Source of the DNA: JAWABC01 sp043810595
GTDB lineage: Archaea; Nanobdellota; Nanobdellia; SCGC-AAA011-G17; VGLX01
NCBI GenBank assembly: GCA_043810595.1
Contig: JBDRNX010000006.1
Span: forward strand, 1-18,614
DNA: 18,614 nucleotides
Direction: 5' to 3'
Shown: in pieces, positions 6,861 to 12,963 of the stretch
How the letters are laid out: every line of letters begins with the position of its first letter
Position numbering within the stretch: position 1 is the stretch's first letter
The notes under the pieces: model-generated
What the model was told of the DNA's origin: nothing
Seen by the model: the letters and a program-made list of their open reading frames with translations, nothing else
Database searches by the model: none
Position numbers and translations under genes: made by a program

Positions 6861-8294
6861 ATGAGAAAACTGATTCTAGTGACGCTGATTATGCTAAGTT
6901 CTTTCATAGTATGCGCAGAAGACATAGTAGTAACACATCAAGCACTCACAGAAAAAGTCTACCCAGGGGAAACAGCAAAATTCAGACTCATGATAACAAA
7001 CACGCAGAGGGATGACACATTCGTAATAAGCAAAGACCCACTAGGTTATGCGCCATTCTCACCATACTTCAGAGACGTGCTGATAAATCCAGACATACTG
7101 GTGATAGCAGCACACGACACAGGAGAGGCCATAGTAGAAGTCAACCTCCTTGATGACATAGAACCGGGAAGAAACTACAAAACAATAATAAGAATAAAAT
7201 CCAGAACAACGGACGAAAGGATAGAATACCCGATAGCAATAACCGTGCTACCACCCGAAAACCCGATAAAAGTAGAACTTGACTTCCCAGAAGCAGTTAT
7301 GCCAGGCAAAGAATACACATACAAACTAAAGCTGAAAAACACTGCAAACATGATCCTGGCACCGATAAACACATACGTCACAACAAACTTCTTCGACCAA
7401 GACTTCACAAACAAAAGACTTTACCCCCACCAAGAAATGTACATGACAGACGAGGGCAAAGAAGACATAAAATTCAAGCTAAAGCCAGACGAGAAACCAG
7501 GAAAATACTCGGTAAGCATATCAGTCTACAAGAGCGAGAAACTGATGGGCAAGCTAACAAAGATGTTTGACGTTGTAGGAAACCCAGATATAGAAGAAAA
7601 AATCGCAACAGAATCAGAATTCCTCATAAGAACCATAAAAGTAAGCAAAACAAACAAAGGCAATGTAATAGCAACAGAAAGATACGAATTTCCGATATCA
7701 AGATTCCAAAGAACCCTAACAAAATTTGACCCCGAACCGATAGTGGGAGAGAGCAAAGTAGAATGGATGGTGGACATACCACCAGGCGAAACAAGAACCA
7801 TAACAATAACAACGGACTACAGGCCGTTCGTATACTCGATAATAGTACTCATGATAATACTCATAATAGTAGTGTGGAAGATAAAGAGAAGCATAGGAAT
7901 AAGCAAACACGTAATAAAAGTAAGGGGCAAGGGAGGAGAAATACTGGGAATGAAAATCCTGCTACACGTCAAGAACAGAACAGGAAACAAGATAACAGAC
8001 ATAAAGGTAATAGACATACTACCCAGCGTGCTCAAAACAGCACAGGAATTCGGAACCCTGAAGCCAAACCAGATACAGAAAGGAGAGAGAAGCAGCAGAC
8101 TCATATGGAACATAGAAAGCCTGGAAGGAGGGGAAGAAAGACTGCTATCCTACAAGGTGGAACCAAGCCTGCAGATATTCGGAACCGTAATACTGCCGCC
8201 AGCAATGATGAGATTCAGAAAAGGAAAAACAGTGATGGACAAAAAATCAAACAGCCTAGTAGTCTATGCAGAATATAAAAGAGAAGAAGACTAA
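6861..8294 (+). CDS. Exported single-TM protein with beta-sandwich-like repeats, function unknown
   Basis: A 477-residue protein I cannot name. It starts with a signal peptide (MRKLILVTLIMLSSFIVCAED, likely cut near residue 19-20). Two extracellular segments follow that look like NEW3/CARDB-type beta-sandwich modules: YPGETAKFRLMITNTQRDDTF, then MPGKEYTYKLKLKNTANM with KPGKYSVSISVYK. One transmembrane helix at about 324-341 (YSIIVLMIILIIVVW) comes next, then basic residues and a cytoplasmic tail of about 130 residues. The tail itself resembles a DUF11-like beta domain (MKILLHVKNRTGNKITDIKVIDILP), which is unusual on the cytoplasmic side. If the orientation were reversed the signal sequence would have to be an anchor. 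Its promoter and ribosome site are clear and its codon bias matches its neighbours, so the gene is real; a surface, adhesion or envelope role is only a guess. Confidence 0.8.
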   Translation: MRKLILVTLIMLSSFIVCAEDIVVTHQALTEKVYPGETAKFRLMITNTQRDDTFVISKDPLGYAPFSPYFRDVLINPDILVIAAHDTGEAIVEVNLLDDIEPGRNYKTIIRIKSRTTDERIEYPIAITVLPPENPIKVELDFPEAVMPGKEYTYKLKLKNTANMILAPINTYVTTNFFDQDFTNKRLYPHQEMYMTDEGKEDIKFKLKPDEKPGKYSVSISVYKSEKLMGKLTKMFDVVGNPDIEEKIATESEFLIRTIKVSKTNKGNVIATERYEFPISRFQRTLTKFDPEPIVGESKVEWMVDIPPGETRTITITTDYRPFVYSIIVLMIILIIVVWKIKRSIGISKHVIKVRGKGGEILGMKILLHVKNRTGNKITDIKVIDILPSVLKTAQEFGTLKPNQIQKGERSSRLIWNIESLEGGEERLLSYKVEPSLQIFGTVILPPAMMRFRKGKTVMDKKSNSLVVYAEYKREED

Positions 8295-8602
8295 ATCTCC
8301 CTAAGAATCTTATAAAATTCTATCTTCAAGTAAACAATAGGAGGCTTAACAAAAAAAGAATTGAGATGACGGGAAGAATCCTGAGGCCACTTCTCCAAAT
8401 AAAAATCAGGGGTTATATTCGATCTTTTCAACCTATCCAAACTCCTACCTAACAAATCATCACGATCAGCCTCACTGAACCAGATATTCCTCTCGACAGT
8501 ACGCCTATTCTTATCAGCCACGTGAACCAGGGTACAGAGAAACTTCTTACCGTTCTTGCTGATTACGTAATTTTCCTCAACGTTATTAACCCTTTCCGGC
8601 AT
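8291..8602 (-). CDS. Small hypothetical protein, leaderless
   Basis: A 103-residue soluble protein of unknown function with mixed charge and no signal peptide or membrane segment. Recognisable pieces are VISKNGKKFLCTLVHVADKN at the start and KWPQDSSRHLNSFF near the end; I match neither to a family. Three things argue it is real. A TATA box (8624-8633) lies 27 nt before the ATG, as expected for a leaderless transcript. Third codon positions are rich in T/G, as in the other minus-strand genes. The reading frame fills the gap exactly, with its TAG overlapping the TAA of the convergent upstream gene by two bases. Confidence 0.7.
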   Translation of the reverse strand: MPERVNNVEENYVISKNGKKFLCTLVHVADKNRRTVERNIWFSEADRDDLLGRSLDRLKRSNITPDFYLEKWPQDSSRHLNSFFVKPPIVYLKIEFYKILREI

Positions 8603-8623
8603 ACGTAAAATTGCGAGGGATTA

Positions 8624-8633
8624 GGATATAAAG
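8624..8633 (-). promoter_or_regulatory. TATA box of the small hypothetical gene
   Basis: On the minus strand it reads CTTTATATCC, centred 27 nt upstream of the ATG at 8602, which puts the transcript start at or within a base or two of the start codon. Confidence 0.6.
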
Positions 8634-8656
8634 ATTTCTGTGATTGAGAAATAGAA

Positions 8657-8668
8657 ACTTTTTTAAAC
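8657..8668 (+). promoter_or_regulatory. BRE/TATA for tRNA-Tyr
   Basis: GAAACTTTTTTAAAC places a purine-rich BRE before a TATA element centred about 27 nt ahead of the tRNA 5' end at 8691. Confidence 0.65.
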
Positions 8669-8690
8669 AAAATTGGCACCTTTTTCATCA

Positions 8691-8818
8691 CCCACCTTAG
8701 CTCAATTGGTAGAGCACTCGGCTGTAGCATACTATTCGACCACGTCTTGAAGAAGACTAGGCATGAAAAATAGTCAGCCGATACCGAGATGTTCCCGGTT
8801 CGAGTCCGGGAGGTGGGA
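8691..8818 (+). tRNA. tRNA-Tyr (GTA) with one intron
   Basis: The mature 73-nt tRNA is exon 8691-8727 joined to 8783-8818. The acceptor stem CCCACCT/AGGTGGG begins with C1-G72 and has discriminator A, the archaeal tyrosine identity set. The D stem is GCTC/GAGC with GG in the loop. The anticodon stem CTCGG/CCGAG holds loop CTGTAGA with anticodon GTA at 8724-8726. The T arm is CCCGG-TTCGAGT-CCGGG. CCA is not encoded. It has its own TATA box and stands apart from the downstream tRNA pair. Confidence 0.95.
8728..8782 (+). other. tRNA-Tyr intron at 37/38 (55 nt)
   Basis: Removing these 55 nt restores a seven-base anticodon loop. The intron folds on itself: ACTATT (8731-8736) pairs with AATAGT, and GTCTT with AAGAC inside. 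TCGGCTG of the exon can also pair with CAGCCGA near the 3' end of the intron, competing with the mature anticodon stem. The bulge-helix-bulge is not textbook, so the ends could be off by a base or two. Confidence 0.8.
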
Positions 8819-8956
8819 TACATTTTATCATAATACACAACATATAGCAAAAAATTCTTGAAATATATACTGCAGCATAATATTATTTAAATAGTATTTT
8901 AACTTTGTATATACCTGTTAGTGAACCAGACAAGAATAGTTCTAAATATCTAAATA

Positions 8957-8972
8957 GAAAAGTTTATATATA
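8957..8972 (+). promoter_or_regulatory. BRE/TATA, probable promoter of the tRNA-RNA polymerase operon
   Basis: GAAAAGTTTATATATA is the best archaeal promoter in the region and predicts a start at about 8991-8996. Nothing comparable lies 25-30 nt before tRNA-Asp (9096), tRNA-Lys (9269) or rpoH (9418). All of these, and the rpo genes behind them, may therefore be transcribed from here. Confidence 0.6.
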
Positions 8973-8994
8973 CTTAAAAAATCCCAAATAAGCG

Positions 8995-9063
8995 ATGACA
9001 AAATCTTTCTATAGGCAGCAGAGACTTAATAAGCAGAGAAATGCCGAACAAATTACAAAATAG
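8995..9063 (+). CDS. Possible leaderless 22-residue leader peptide
   Basis: An ATG at 8995 opens a 22-codon frame (begins MTKSFYRQQRLNK, ends NAEQITK, then TAG) that is basic and glutamine/asparagine-rich. It lies exactly where the promoter at 8957-8972 should start transcription, which is how leaderless archaeal genes look. It ends 32 nt before tRNA-Asp. It could be a true micro-protein, a leader peptide, or chance; the length alone proves nothing. Confidence 0.3.
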   Translation: MTKSFYRQQRLNKQRNAEQITK

Positions 9064-9119
9064 ACAACAAAAAACTGCGCTTTAGAAAGATAAATGCCCT
9101 GATGGTGTAGTCCGGCCTA

Positions 9120-9150
9120 ATCCAAAACAAAAAATTCACCTGGAGGCCAA
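9120..9150 (+). other. tRNA-Asp D-loop intron at 21/22 (31 nt)
   Basis: A bulge-helix-bulge is visible: GGCC (9114-9117) pairs with GGCC (9145-9148) as the 4-bp centre, with three-base bulges TAA (9118-9120) and AAT (9149-9151). TCCA/TGGA forms the inner helix. Cutting after the second base of each bulge gives these ends and a normal D loop. Confidence 0.85.
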
Positions 9151-9166
9151 TCATGCGGCCCTGTCG

Positions 9167-9210
9167 AGGTTTCAAGGCTGAGGACAAACAAAAAGCCTTA
9201 GAACGCAGTC
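9167..9210 (+). other. tRNA-Asp anticodon-loop intron at 37/38 (44 nt)
   Basis: This is the canonical archaeal intron site. CTGT (32-35) pairs with GCAG near the intron 3' end as the central helix, TC|A forms the 3' bulge, and GTTT/GAAC gives an inner helix. The 5' bulge appears to be four bases instead of three. Confidence 0.85.
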
Positions 9211-9231
9211 AGGCCGCGACCCGGGTTCGAA

Positions 9232-9247
9232 AAACAACAATCGAAAG
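9232..9247 (+). other. tRNA-Asp T-loop intron at 59/60 (16 nt)
   Basis: A very small intron. TTCG (9226-9229) pairs with CGAA (9242-9245) as the 4-bp centre, with bulges AAA and AGT. Cutting after the second base of each leaves the standard seven-base loop TTCGAAT. There is no inner helix, only a short loop, so this is a relaxed motif. Confidence 0.82.
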
Positions 9248-9302
9248 TCCCGGTCAGGGCGTTTTGGAGGACCGGTAGCTCAGCTTGGAACAGAGCACCT
9301 GA

Positions 9303-9344
9303 AAAATCGAGGAGAGAAGATCATCATAATCATTTTAGGTGAAA
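9303..9344 (+). other. tRNA-Lys intron at about 31/32 (42 nt)
   Basis: CACCT (9296-9300) pairs with AGGTG (9337-9341) and AAAAT with ATTTT, leaving small bulges at the splice sites. A-runs at both ends make the exact cut uncertain by one base. The site lies at the junction of anticodon stem and loop, not at the canonical 37/38 position. Confidence 0.78.
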
Positions 9345-9350
9345 CTTTTA

Positions 9351-9363
9351 ACCAAGCAAGGAA
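9351..9363 (+). other. tRNA-Lys intron at 37/38 (13 nt)
   Basis: CTTT (32-35) pairs with AAGG near the intron 3' end (one wobble), flanked by bulge UA|A on the 5' side and AA|A on the 3' side, which matches the canonical cut geometry. Only six bases form the terminal loop, so this is an unusually short intron. Confidence 0.78.
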
Positions 9364-9417
9364 ATCAGGTGGTCGCGGGTTCAAATCCCGTCCGGTCCAT
9401 TCATAATCAAAAACAAG

Positions 9418-9666
9418 ATGAAAACACAACCAAAAATCGACGTCACAAAGCACTCGTTTGTACCGAAGCACACAAAGATGACAGAAGAAGAGGTACAAGA
9501 AGTATTGACACAATACAACATTTCTCTAAAACAACTACCGAGCATAAGAAAAAGCGACCCGGCAATAAGGGAACTTAACGCAAAGCTTGGTGACGTCATA
9601 AAAATAATGAGAAAAAGCCCAACATACGGTGAATACCCATTCTACAGGGGGGTAATAAATGGCTGA
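9418..9666 (+). CDS. rpoH: RNA polymerase subunit H (Rpb5 C-terminal homologue)
   Basis: An 82-residue small subunit of archaeal RNA polymerase (Rpo5), located at the lower jaw near downstream DNA. The family signature is complete: FVPKHTKMTEEEVQEVL, QYNISLKQLPSIRKSDPAI, GDVIKIMRKSPTYGEYPFYRGVI. There is no Shine-Dalgarno and no promoter of its own; it starts 18 nt after the tRNA-Lys 3' end. RNase Z processing of the tRNA would thus create the mRNA 5' end. Its last codons overlap the rpoB'' start by 8 nt, and the GGGGGGT inside its 3' end is the ribosome site for that gene. Confidence 0.95.
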   Translation: MKTQPKIDVTKHSFVPKHTKMTEEEVQEVLTQYNISLKQLPSIRKSDPAIRELNAKLGDVIKIMRKSPTYGEYPFYRGVING

Positions 9667-11152
9667 AAACAAAACCAATCTGCTAATAAAGAAATACTTC
9701 GAAGAACATTCTTTAATAGAATCAAACATAGTAAGCTTCAACAATTTTGTGGAGGGGGAAATACACAAAATACTGGAAGATATGGGAGACGCAGTACCGG
9801 CAATAATCCCACAAGAAGCACAAGAATACAAAATAAAATTCGAAAAACTCACGGTAAACAAACCGAAAATAACAGAAGCAGACGGAAGCCAAAGAGACAT
9901 CTACCCAAATGAAGCAAGGATAAGAAAACTTAGCTATTCTGCGGACATATACGTCGATGTAAGCGTCCACATAGACGGCGTGCAAAGAGAGGCATTCACA
10001 CAAAAAATAGGAAAACTACCCATAATGCTCAAATCAAAATACTGCCATCTATATAATTTAAGCAGAGAAGAGCTTATAAAACACGGAGAAGATCCTGATG
10101 ACCTCGGTGGTTATTTCATCCTAAACGGCAACGAAAGAGTCCTAATACTAGTTGAAGACCTGGCATCAAACAGGGTATTCATACAAGAAAATAAAGTGGG
10201 ACCAAGCAAGTACACAGCAAAACTATTCTCAGCAAGAGGACCATACAGAATACCCCATGCAGTAGAACAGATGAAAGATGGCATCATATACTTAAGCTTC
10301 ACGAGATTCAAAAGAATACCAGTAATAGCAGTAATAAAGGCGCTCGGGCTAACAAAAGACCAGGAGATAACAGAATTCATATCAAAAGACAGACAATACG
10401 ACGACATATTCATAAACCTCTACAACAGCCTGGAACTAAAAACAGACGAAGACGCCCTAGAATTCATAGCAAAAAAACTAAGGATAACACAACCAAAAGA
10501 CATCAAGCTTGAAAAAACAAGGGAAAACCTAGACAAATACCTGCTGCCACACCTAGGGACAAGCCCAAAAGACAGACTCATAAAAGCATACAACCTATGC
10601 AAACTCGTAAAGAAATTCCTGATGGTATCAAAAGGAAGAGTAAAAACAACAGACAAAGACCACTACATGAACAAACAACTACAACTATCCGGGGATTTGC
10701 TAGCAGAGCTCTTCAGGATGAACCTGAGAGTATTAATCAACGACATACTATACAACTTCCAAAGACTGGTAAAGAGAGGAAAATTCTCATCCGTGAAAAA
10801 CATAATCAGGGACAAACTGCTGACATCAAGAATTCTGAGCGCCATGGCAACAGGATCATGGGTAGGCGGAAGGAAAGGAATAAGCCAAAACATAGACAGA
10901 ATCAACCACCTTGCGACAATATCACACCTGCAGAGGGTAGTATCATTGTTAAGCGTATCACAAGAAAACTTCGAAGCGAGAGAATTACACCCTACGCACT
11001 GGGGAAGATTATGTGCTATAGAAACGCCAGAAGGAACATCAATAGGTCTAAGGAAGAACTTGGCATCATTATGCAACATATCACAAGAAGAGGTACAAGA
11101 AGAAAAAATAAAAAAACTACTGGAGGGCTGCGGGCTAAACCTGGTAAAATAA
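9659..11152 (+). CDS. rpoB2: RNA polymerase subunit B'' (N-terminal half of Rpb2)
   Basis: A 497-residue protein covering the protrusion and lobe domains of the second largest polymerase subunit. Motifs include DDLGGYFILNGNERVLILVEDLASN, FSARGPYRIPHAVEQMKDG, LRITQPKD, DKDHYMNKQLQLSGDLL, ATGSWVGGRKGISQNIDR and REL-HPTHWGRLCAIETPEGTSIGLRKNLASLC near the end. The protein stops shortly after the latter, where many archaea split the subunit, and B' follows one base later. This makes a natural split rather than a frameshift: each half has full domains and its own start. Codon use is strongly A/C-ending, as in the rest of the operon. Confidence 0.95.
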   Translation: MAENKTNLLIKKYFEEHSLIESNIVSFNNFVEGEIHKILEDMGDAVPAIIPQEAQEYKIKFEKLTVNKPKITEADGSQRDIYPNEARIRKLSYSADIYVDVSVHIDGVQREAFTQKIGKLPIMLKSKYCHLYNLSREELIKHGEDPDDLGGYFILNGNERVLILVEDLASNRVFIQENKVGPSKYTAKLFSARGPYRIPHAVEQMKDGIIYLSFTRFKRIPVIAVIKALGLTKDQEITEFISKDRQYDDIFINLYNSLELKTDEDALEFIAKKLRITQPKDIKLEKTRENLDKYLLPHLGTSPKDRLIKAYNLCKLVKKFLMVSKGRVKTTDKDHYMNKQLQLSGDLLAELFRMNLRVLINDILYNFQRLVKRGKFSSVKNIIRDKLLTSRILSAMATGSWVGGRKGISQNIDRINHLATISHLQRVVSLLSVSQENFEARELHPTHWGRLCAIETPEGTSIGLRKNLASLCNISQEEVQEEKIKKLLEGCGLNLVK

Positions 11153-11153
11153 A

Positions 11154-12956
11154 ATGATAGACGTATACGTAAACGAAAAATTCGTAGGAACCGTGGACAA
11201 TTCCGAGGAATTCATAGAGAAATTCAAACAAGAAAGAAGAAAAGGGAAAATACCATCACTAGTTAATATTTACTACAACAAAAATTTGGACGAGGTTTAC
11301 GTAGACTTCTCAAAAGGAAGGGCGAGAAGACCACTCATAGTGGTAGAGAACGGAACTTCAAAAGTAACCAAAGAAATAATACAACAACTGGAAAAGAACG
11401 AAGTGACGTGGAAGGAACTCGTTAACCAAGGCGTAATCGAATACCTGGACACGGCAGAAGAAGAAAACGCACTGGTAGCACTAAAGGAAGAGGACATAAC
11501 ACCAGAACACACACATGTAGAAATATCACCAGCAACAATAGTAGGGGTTGTAACAGCATTAGTGCCATACTCAAACTACGGACAGAGCGCAAGACTGAAC
11601 AGGGGATCAAAAGGACAGAAACAAGCGCTAGGAATGTACACATCAAACTACCTGCTAAGGATGGACACAGACGTAAGCGTAATGCACTACCCACAAAAAC
11701 CAATAGTAAAAACATTCATGCACGACATCATAGAATTCGAAAAACACCCATCGGGACAGAACATGGTCGTAGCATTGATGAGCTTCCAAGGACAAAACAT
11801 GCAGGACGCAATCATTCTAAACAAGGGATCAGTCGACAGGGGACTGGCAAGAAGCACATACTTCAGACCTTATGCTGTAGAAGAACTAAGATATTCGGGC
11901 GGACTAACAGACGAGATAGGCATCCCAGACAAGGAAGTCAAAGGTTACAGAACAGAAAAAGAATACAAATACTTAGAAGACGACGGAATAGTCTACCCGG
12001 AAGCAAAGCTAAATGCAGAAGACGTCATAATAGGAAAAACTAGCCCTCCAAGATTTTTAGGAGAGCTAGAAGAGTTCAGCATAGCAGCTAACATAAGAAG
12101 AGAAAGCTCAGTAACAGTAAAGCACGGAGAAACAGGAATAGTAGACTCCGTAGTAATAACAGAAAATGAAGAAGGGAACAAACTAGTCCAGGTAAGACTG
12201 AGAGATCTGAGAATACCAGAAGTAGGAGACAAATTCGCCTCAAGACACGGACAGAAAGGAGTCGTAGGAGCAATAATACCAGAAGCAGACATGCCATTCA
12301 CAGCATCAGGAATCAAGCCAGACCTTATATTCAGTCCACACTCAATACCATCAAGAATGACCATAAGCCACATGATAGAGGTGCTGGCAGGAAAAACAGG
12401 AGCGCTAGCAGGAAGACACATCGACGGAACAATATTCCAGGCAGAAAAAGAAATGGACCTCAGAAAACAACTCCTCGAAATGGGATTCAGGGACAACGGA
12501 ACAGAAAAGATGTACAACGGAATAACAGGAGAAGAATTTGAAGCACAAATATTTGTAGGCAACATGTACTACCAAAAACTGAAACACATGGTAGCAAACA
12601 AACTACACAGCAGAGCCTCAGGAAGAATACAACTCCTGACAAGACAACCGATAGAAGGAAGAAGCAAAGGCGGAGGTTTGAGACTGGGAGAGATGGAAAA
12701 AGACTGCTTTGTAGCACACGGAAGCTCATTGTTACTAAAAGAAAGATTTGACTCAGACAAAACCACACTATACGTCTGCGAATCATGCGGAATGTTCGCG
12801 ATATACGACAGCTACAAGAACAGAAAATTCTGCGCAAGATGCGGAGCAAACGTAGACATATCAGTTATAGAACTAAGCTATGCTTTCAAATTATTAATCG
12901 ACGAGTTAAAAGCAATAGGAATAAACCCGAGATTGGTATTAAAGAGCAAATATTAG
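11154..12956 (+). CDS. rpoB1: RNA polymerase subunit B' (C-terminal half of Rpb2)
   Basis: A 600-residue protein with the fork, hybrid-binding and clamp parts of the second largest subunit. Seen in order: HVEISPATIVGVVTALVPYSN, QSARLNRGSKGQKQALGMY, PSGQNMVVALMSFQGQNMQDAIILNKGSVDRG, GDKFASRHGQKGVVGAI (from residue 358) for nucleic-acid binding, HSIPSRMTISHMIEVLAGK, RQPIEGRSKGGGLRLGEMEKD, and a zinc site Cys542-x2-Cys545-x14-Cys560-x2-Cys563. The start follows the B'' stop by one base with no Shine-Dalgarno, so translation probably depends on coupling. Its stop overlaps the AGGTGA ribosome site of rpoA'. Confidence 0.95.
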   Translation: MIDVYVNEKFVGTVDNSEEFIEKFKQERRKGKIPSLVNIYYNKNLDEVYVDFSKGRARRPLIVVENGTSKVTKEIIQQLEKNEVTWKELVNQGVIEYLDTAEEENALVALKEEDITPEHTHVEISPATIVGVVTALVPYSNYGQSARLNRGSKGQKQALGMYTSNYLLRMDTDVSVMHYPQKPIVKTFMHDIIEFEKHPSGQNMVVALMSFQGQNMQDAIILNKGSVDRGLARSTYFRPYAVEELRYSGGLTDEIGIPDKEVKGYRTEKEYKYLEDDGIVYPEAKLNAEDVIIGKTSPPRFLGELEEFSIAANIRRESSVTVKHGETGIVDSVVITENEEGNKLVQVRLRDLRIPEVGDKFASRHGQKGVVGAIIPEADMPFTASGIKPDLIFSPHSIPSRMTISHMIEVLAGKTGALAGRHIDGTIFQAEKEMDLRKQLLEMGFRDNGTEKMYNGITGEEFEAQIFVGNMYYQKLKHMVANKLHSRASGRIQLLTRQPIEGRSKGGGLRLGEMEKDCFVAHGSSLLLKERFDSDKTTLYVCESCGMFAIYDSYKNRKFCARCGANVDISVIELSYAFKLLIDELKAIGINPRLVLKSKY

Positions 12957-12963
12957 GTGAAAA

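Larger units (their letters stand above)
8819..9095. other. AT-rich spacer between tRNA-Tyr and tRNA-Asp
   Basis: A 277-nt spacer holding a near-perfect 20-nt AT palindrome centred on TTTAAA (8878-8897), a strong BRE/TATA element (8957-8972), and a 22-codon ORF (8995-9063) described separately. No larger coding frame with host-like codon bias is visible. Confidence 0.6.
9096..9261 (+). tRNA. tRNA-Asp (GTC) with three introns
   Basis: Joining 9096-9119, 9151-9166, 9211-9231 and 9248-9261 gives a complete 75-nt tRNA. Acceptor stem GCCCTGA/TCAGGGC with discriminator G; D arm GTGT...TCAT; anticodon stem CGGCC/GGCCG with loop CTGTCGA and anticodon GTC at 9163-9165; T arm CCGGG-TTCGAAT-CCCGG. Every helix is paired (the U-U at 13/22 is common in this tRNA). 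The acceptor sequence, GTGT D stem, anticodon and G73 all fit archaeal aspartate tRNA. Introns fall at 21/22, 37/38 and 59/60. It is followed after 7 nt by tRNA-Lys. Confidence 0.93.
9269..9399 (+). tRNA. tRNA-Lys (TTT) with two introns and a 6-nt middle exon
   Basis: Joining 9269-9302, 9345-9350 and 9364-9399 gives a 76-nt tRNA. Acceptor stem GGACCGG/CCGGTCC with discriminator A; D stem GCTC/GAGC; anticodon stem CCTGA/TCAGG with loop CTTTTAA and anticodon TTT at 9347-9349; T arm GCGGG-TTCAAAT-CCCGT (one G-T pair). The shape matches archaeal lysine tRNA. The anticodon sits on an exon of only six bases between two introns. The gene lies 7 nt after tRNA-Asp and 18 nt before rpoH. Confidence 0.92.

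Noticed and set aside
8563..8850. 95-codon minus-strand frame across tRNA-Tyr
   Set aside because: It covers the whole tRNA gene and its promoter and overlaps the start of the better supported gene at 8291-8602.
9096..9399. Split (trans-spliced) tRNA halves
   Set aside because: All exons of each tRNA lie in order on the same strand with paired splice motifs, so cis introns explain them.
9280..9599. Frames on both strands over tRNA-Lys and rpoH
   Set aside because: They run through tRNA stems and the conserved rpoH frame; the fragment GRDLNPRPPDF is the usual false translation of a tRNA T arm.
11140..11160. Frameshift separating RpoB'' from RpoB'
   Set aside because: The break is at a known split point of archaeal Rpb2, each half has complete domains, and B' has its own ATG one base after the stop.
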